This document shows positions 23,162-26,328 of a stretch of DNA of 26,328 bases, piece by piece. Under the pieces are notes generated by a model. That model saw only the letters and a program-made list of their open reading frames with translations. It did no database searches and was not told the origin of the DNA. A program made the position numbers and the translations under genes. The stretch is from NCBI GenBank assembly GCA_938003595.1, contig CALKYH010000318.1, positions 1-26,328 on the forward strand, written 5' to 3'. This DNA is from an uncultured bacterium. GTDB lineage: Bacteria > Planctomycetota > Phycisphaerae > Phycisphaerales > UBA1924. The number at the start of each line of letters is the position of its first letter. Within the stretch, counting starts at the first letter, position 1.

Positions 23162-24882
23162 AGCGCCGCCCCCGCCTCAACCGGCGCCGTCGCGACGATC
23201 GGCGCCGCATCGGTCGCCCTTCGTCGCAGCGCGAGCAGGTCCGCGAGCGCGGCCTGCGCTGTCGGCCACCGACCCGCGCCGCGACCCCGGACCCGTACCG
23301 TCGATCCATCCTCACACCGGAACGCCGCGGCGTTCCATTCCTCGCGCACGCCGCCGAGCCAACCATCCGCCGCCACCTCCCGCGGCGCCACCACCGCCTC
23401 CAGCCCCGCACCCGTCCGTCGCAGGGAAGCGACCAGCCTCACCGTCTTCCCCCGATCGTGCGCCGCGGCGCTCAGCGCCGCGTCGACCCCGAACACGCCA
23501 TGGCGCTCGACATCCTCCGGCGCGATCGACACGCCGAACGCCTCGCCCGCCAGGATGCTCAGCTTCTCCGCGCTGTCCGTGCCGTCCAGGTCCGTCGTCG
23601 GATCGGCCTCGGCGAACCCACGCTCCTGCGCCTCGCGAACCGCGTCGGCCAGCGTGCTCCCCTCCGCGATCCGATCAAGAACGAAGTTCGTCGTTCCATT
23701 CAACACAGCCTCGACGGCGACCACGCCACGCTCCTCGCGCAGCCGTGCCGCTCTCGCCAGGACCGGCGTCGCCCCGCCCACCGCGCCCGAGCAGGTGAGC
23801 GTGCCCCCGCCCTCCTGCGCTGCGCGCTCGAGCCGGTCCCGGGACCTCGATACAGCCGATTTGTTGACGGTCACCACGCGCCGCCCTCTTTCGAACGCCG
23901 CCTCGAGCCAACTCGCCGCCGGCTCAGCGCCCCCCAACGCCTCGAACACCACATCGCACTCGCTCCTCGCCAGGGCGCCGCCGTCTGTCGTCACATGTTG
24001 GCACGGCGCCCCCCGGGCCACCGCCGCCGCAGGATCGCGCACCGCGACGCCGACGACCTCGAACTGCTCCGGCCTCGCGAGCAGATGCTGCAGCACGCCC
24101 AGCCCCACAACTCCCGCGCCCAGGCACGCGACGCGCAGCGGCGCCGTCTGCGTCGGCTGCCCACCGGTCCGCGTCGGCCCCGGCCCCACGACTGTGCGAT
24201 CATCCGCATCGAGCGCCGCGACCTCGAAGCTCAGTCGCCGCTCCGCCGCGAACCGCAGCGCCTTGGGCTGCAGAACCCGACCGCCGAGGACCTCCGCGTC
24301 CGCCCACGACACCGCCGCCAGGCGCCGCGCGCCCGCCGCCCCGGGATCCCGATCGAACACCCCGGGCACATCCTTCACGAGCCTGCACCGCGCGCCCAGG
24401 CACGACGCCAGGAACAGCGCCGTGTAGTCGGAGCCGCCGCGCCCCAGGAGCGTCGTGCGACCCTGCGCATCGCGCCCGACGAACCCCGGCACAACCGCCA
24501 CCTGATCCAGCGCGAACGCCGCGCAGAGCGCCTCCGCCCGCGCTGAGACCAGATGACTATCCAGCGGATCACCCGTCGTGCGCAGGCCCGCGCTCGCCGC
24601 GTCGAAGGCCCGCGCCCCGACGCCGGCCCGGTCCAGCACGAGCGCCAGCGCCGCCGCCGCGGCCTGCTCTCCCGTCGCCACCAGCGCCGCGAGCGCCCCG
24701 GGCTCCGGCCGTTCCGCGTGACGATGCGCCTCCGCCAGCAACCGATCGGTCTGCCCGTGCAGCGCCGAGACCACCGCCACAACGGCGTACCCTTCCCGCC
24801 GCCACCGATCGACCTCCGCCACGGCCCGGGGCAACGACCGCTCATCCCGCAGCGCCGATCCCCCGAACTTCAGCACAATCAC
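23158..24882 (-). CDS. Aspartokinase-homoserine dehydrogenase fusion lacking ACT domains
   Basis: 574-aa bifunctional enzyme of the aspartate pathway. Aspartokinase (about 1-245) has VLKFGGSAL (3-11), VVSALHGQTDRLL, TGEQ, TLLGRGGSDYTA (144-155), KDVPGVFDRDP and LQPKALRFA. Homoserine dehydrogenase follows directly (about 248-555), with GAGVVGLGV (255-263), VNKSAVS (339-345), NGTTNFVL (395-402) and the catalytic EADPTTDLDGTDSAEKL stretch (425-441). ThrA and MetL have paired ACT domains (about 150 aa) between the two; here there is no room for any, and none follows homoserine dehydrogenase. The frame is open to 25122, but GTG 24882, overlapping the upstream stop as GTGA, begins the conserved kinase N-terminus. 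Feedback inhibition by threonine or lysine through ACT is therefore unlikely. It is the middle gene of an operon with asd and a PLP enzyme. Confidence 0.92.
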   Translation of the reverse strand: MIVLKFGGSALRDERSLPRAVAEVDRWRREGYAVVAVVSALHGQTDRLLAEAHRHAERPEPGALAALVATGEQAAAAALALVLDRAGVGARAFDAASAGLRTTGDPLDSHLVSARAEALCAAFALDQVAVVPGFVGRDAQGRTTLLGRGGSDYTALFLASCLGARCRLVKDVPGVFDRDPGAAGARRLAAVSWADAEVLGGRVLQPKALRFAAERRLSFEVAALDADDRTVVGPGPTRTGGQPTQTAPLRVACLGAGVVGLGVLQHLLARPEQFEVVGVAVRDPAAAVARGAPCQHVTTDGGALARSECDVVFEALGGAEPAASWLEAAFERGRRVVTVNKSAVSRSRDRLERAAQEGGGTLTCSGAVGGATPVLARAARLREERGVVAVEAVLNGTTNFVLDRIAEGSTLADAVREAQERGFAEADPTTDLDGTDSAEKLSILAGEAFGVSIAPEDVERHGVFGVDAALSAAAHDRGKTVRLVASLRRTGAGLEAVVAPREVAADGWLGGVREEWNAAAFRCEDGSTVRVRGRGAGRWPTAQAALADLLALRRRATDAAPIVATAPVEAGAAL

Positions 24883-26093
24883 ACGCCGCTGGTGCACAGC
24901 GCCCTCCCTTCGCTCGAAGCCGCGACGCTCGCCGCCGCGTCGATCGCCCGGTCCAGGTCCGCGATGATCTCCTCCGGGTCCTCGAGCCCGACCGAGATCC
25001 GCAGCAGCCCGTCGGTGATGCCGACCGCCAGCCGCTGCTCCCGCGGCACATCGGCGTGCGTCATGCTCGCCGAGTGCGTCACCAGCGTCTCGACCGAGCC
25101 CACATGCTCGACGACGCTGCACAGCGCCAACGCTCGCACCGCAGCATCCGCGCCCTGCAGCCCGCCCGGGGCCTCGAACGACACGACGGCTCCATGCGCC
25201 CCGAGATGCTGCCGACGCGCGATGTCCGCCTGGGCGAACCCGCGCAGGCCCGGATAATGCACGCGCTCGATCCGGGGGTCGCTCGCCAGCAGGGCCGCGA
25301 TCCGCGCCGCGTGGCGCGACTGCTGGCCCAACCGCAGCGGCAGCGTCTTAGCGCCCTGCAGCGTGACCCACGCGTTGAACGGCGTCTGGATTGTGCCGAT
25401 GCTCTTGCGCACCCGATCCACGCGTGCCGCGAGCGACCCGTCGCGAGTCGTGACCACGCCGCCGACCGCCGCGGAATGGCCCTCGATGAACTTCGTCGTC
25501 GAGCTGACGCACACATCGGCGCCCAGATCCAGCGGCCGCTGCAGAACGGGCGTCAGGAAGGTGTTGTCGACGACGAGGATCGCTCCGGCCGTGTGCGCCA
25601 GGCGTGCGGCGCCCTCGATGTCCGTCAGCGCCAGCGTCGGGTTCGCCGGCGTCTCCACGAACACCACCTTGGTGTTCGGCCGGATCGCCGCCGCCAGGGC
25701 CGCGGGGTTCGTGGAGTCGAAGAAACTCGCCTCCACCCCCAGACCCGCCAGCGTCTCCCGCAGCAGCCGCACCGTCCCGCCGTAGGCCGCACGCCCGCAG
25801 GCGATGTGGTCCCCCGCGCGGAGCGTCGCCAGCAGCAGCGTCGTCTCCGCCGCCAGCCCCGACGAGAACGCCAGCGCGTGCTCCGTCTCCTCCAGCGCGC
25901 CGAGCTGCGCCTCCAGCGCCGCGACCGTGGGATTCCCCACCCGCGAGTACGCGAACGCGGCGCCGTCGTCCAACCCGTCCCTCAGGAAGGTCGTAGACGG
26001 AACGATCGATGGAACAAGCGAGCCGTGAACGCCGGCCCGGGTGCGTGCGCCGTGCAGCGCCGCCGATGACGATGACTGGTATGGCCTCGACAT
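24879..26093 (-). CDS. PLP-dependent trans-sulfuration enzyme (cystathionine gamma-synthase / O-acylhomoserine sulfhydrylase type)
   Basis: 404-aa member of the Cys/Met-metabolism PLP family. The PLP-binding lysine is K201 in SSTTKFIEGHSAAVGG. Supporting residues are Y49 and R51 in YSRVGNPT (phosphate contact), SSGLAA (78-82), Y104 in AYGGT, and D176 in VVDNTF. Members make cystathionine or homocysteine from an activated homoserine, or cleave cystathionine; sequence alone does not separate them. Placement before an aspartokinase-homoserine dehydrogenase and asd, behind a SAM-type riboswitch, favours a biosynthetic role in methionine formation (MetB- or MetZ/MetY-like). No homoserine acyltransferase is in the window. 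ATG 26093 has GAGGAG 8 nt upstream, a strong site. Its stop overlaps the next GTG as GTGA. Confidence 0.88.
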   Translation of the reverse strand: MSRPYQSSSSAALHGARTRAGVHGSLVPSIVPSTTFLRDGLDDGAAFAYSRVGNPTVAALEAQLGALEETEHALAFSSGLAAETTLLLATLRAGDHIACGRAAYGGTVRLLRETLAGLGVEASFFDSTNPAALAAAIRPNTKVVFVETPANPTLALTDIEGAARLAHTAGAILVVDNTFLTPVLQRPLDLGADVCVSSTTKFIEGHSAAVGGVVTTRDGSLAARVDRVRKSIGTIQTPFNAWVTLQGAKTLPLRLGQQSRHAARIAALLASDPRIERVHYPGLRGFAQADIARRQHLGAHGAVVSFEAPGGLQGADAAVRALALCSVVEHVGSVETLVTHSASMTHADVPREQRLAVGITDGLLRISVGLEDPEEIIADLDRAIDAAASVAASSEGRALCTSGV

Positions 26094-26143
26094 GCCGTGA
26101 TCTCCTCACGACATCGAGAGCAGGCCATGGCGAAGCGGGGAGC

Positions 26144-26194
26144 GGCGATCGCTTGGATCGCCCTCTTTTTGCCGCGCCGAACACCGCGTTCGGC
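26144..26194 (-). promoter_or_regulatory. Tandem hairpins after the aptamer (possible expression platform)
   Basis: Between the aptamer and the ribosome site the - strand RNA forms GCCGAAC-loop-GTTCGGC (26194-26176, 7 bp, 5-nt loop) and GGCGATC-loop-GATCGCC (26162-26144, 7 bp, 5-nt loop). Neither is followed by a T run; the first is followed by CAAAAAGAGGG. A classical intrinsic terminator is therefore not evident, and control of translation or Rho action is possible. No clean anti-ribosome-site pairing was found by eye. Confidence 0.4.
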
Positions 26195-26197
26195 CGG

Positions 26198-26306
26198 CCG
26201 CATCGTTCCCCTTGCGGGGCGTTTGCCTCGGCACCGCGGCTCGACCTTCTCGGTTCGGGCTCGGTTGCCGCCCGGGCTTGTGGCTGCCCGGGACTCTGGA
26301 TGCAGG
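26198..26306 (-). ncRNA. SAM riboswitch aptamer, SAM-I/SAM-IV clan
   Basis: RNA leader of the methionine operon, about 109 nt. P1 pairs CCTGCATC (26306-26299) with GATGCGG (26204-26198). J1/2 is CAGAG, as in SAM-I. P2 is CCCGGGC (26292-26286) / GCCCGGG (26277-26271), closed by an 8-nt loop whose GCC (26284-26282) can pair with GGC (26227-26225) in J3/4, the pseudoknot of this clan. The near-invariant GGCAACC follows (26269-26263); then P3 with ACCG/CGGT ends, GGTGCC (26235-26230), a P4 hairpin CCCC-GCAA-GGGG (26219-26208) and AACGATG. P2 is a plain stem without the SAM-I kink-turn loop, which is closer to SAM-IV or the SAM-I/IV variant, while P4 is SAM-I-like. Location before Met/Asp-pathway genes fits SAM-dependent repression. 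Confidence 0.78.
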
Positions 26307-26311
26307 ACGGC

Positions 26312-26317
26312 AGAATA
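26312..26317 (-). promoter_or_regulatory. Candidate -10 box of the methionine operon
   Basis: TATTCT on the - strand matches 4 of 6 bases of the -10 consensus and sits 5 nt before the first base of riboswitch P1, so the aptamer would begin right at the transcript's 5' end. The -35 region falls outside the window. Confidence 0.4.
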
Positions 26318-26328
26318 CCCGCGCTCCG

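Noticed and set aside
26161..26194. Intrinsic terminator after the riboswitch
   Set aside because: The T run (26165-26170 on the + strand) becomes an A run in the operon's RNA, so the hairpin lacks the U tract needed for intrinsic termination in that direction.
1..26328. CRISPR array, tRNA or rRNA genes, transposons, phage genes
   Set aside because: No regularly spaced direct repeats, no tRNA or rRNA signatures, no transposase or integrase motifs and no terminal inverted repeats were found on reading both strands.

Overview
The window is a GC-rich (roughly 70 %), densely coded bacterial chromosome segment with no rRNA, tRNA, insertion sequence, prophage or CRISPR array. A fused CcoN-CcoO cytochrome oxidase subunit, a secreted repeat protein ending in a PAPG / hydrophobic / Arg-rich sorting-type tail, and the general gene style suggest a planctomycete, perhaps Phycisphaerae. 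That placement is inferred from gene content; no marker gene here proves it.

Left part (1-5.5 kb, + strand): a GNAT acetyltransferase; a GNAT-nitrilase fusion enzyme of the YhcX type that may be translated from a leaderless mRNA; an AmpG-like MFS transporter overlapping a small K+ channel-like protein; and a CPA1 Na+/H+ antiporter. Its 3' end overlaps tail-to-tail with a uracil-DNA glycosylase-family gene on the - strand.

Middle part (6.1-9.7 kb, - strand): cardiolipin synthase, then an ECF-type sigma factor, a small zinc-finger-like anti-sigma factor, an AhpD-like CxxC protein and an exported YHS-domain protein, closed by a strong 13-bp hairpin. The last four genes look like one regulatory and redox module. 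A divergent gene (9.9-11.0 kb, +) encodes a secreted protein of seven ~43-residue repeats, probably a seven-bladed propeller.

Respiratory operon (11.1-19.6 kb, - strand): a compact cbb3 oxidase cluster in the order ccoNO (fused), ccoQ, ccoP (one haem c), ccoG, ccoH, a SafE/DsbD_2-type membrane protein, ccoI and a 56-aa ccoS. Many junctions overlap by 1-17 nt. A divergent Rrf2 regulator with three C-terminal cysteines lies upstream. Its own good sigma-70-like promoter has a 13-bp palindrome inside the spacer, so it probably senses an Fe-S, NO, O2 or redox signal, controls itself and possibly controls the oxidase.

Right part (20.4-26.3 kb): release factor 3 (prfC, +) converges on a - strand operon of a trans-sulfuration enzyme, an aspartokinase-homoserine dehydrogenase fusion without ACT domains, and aspartate-semialdehyde dehydrogenase. 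The two junctions are identical 4-nt GTGA overlaps. The leader of this operon folds into an aptamer with the hallmarks of the SAM-I/SAM-IV riboswitch clan. Control of the aspartate-to-methionine path therefore seems to sit in the RNA leader rather than in the usual allosteric ACT domains. The ACT-less fusion under a SAM-type leader, the fused and minimal cbb3 operon with its Rrf2 switch, and the sigma/anti-sigma/AhpD/YHS module are the points most worth follow-up.
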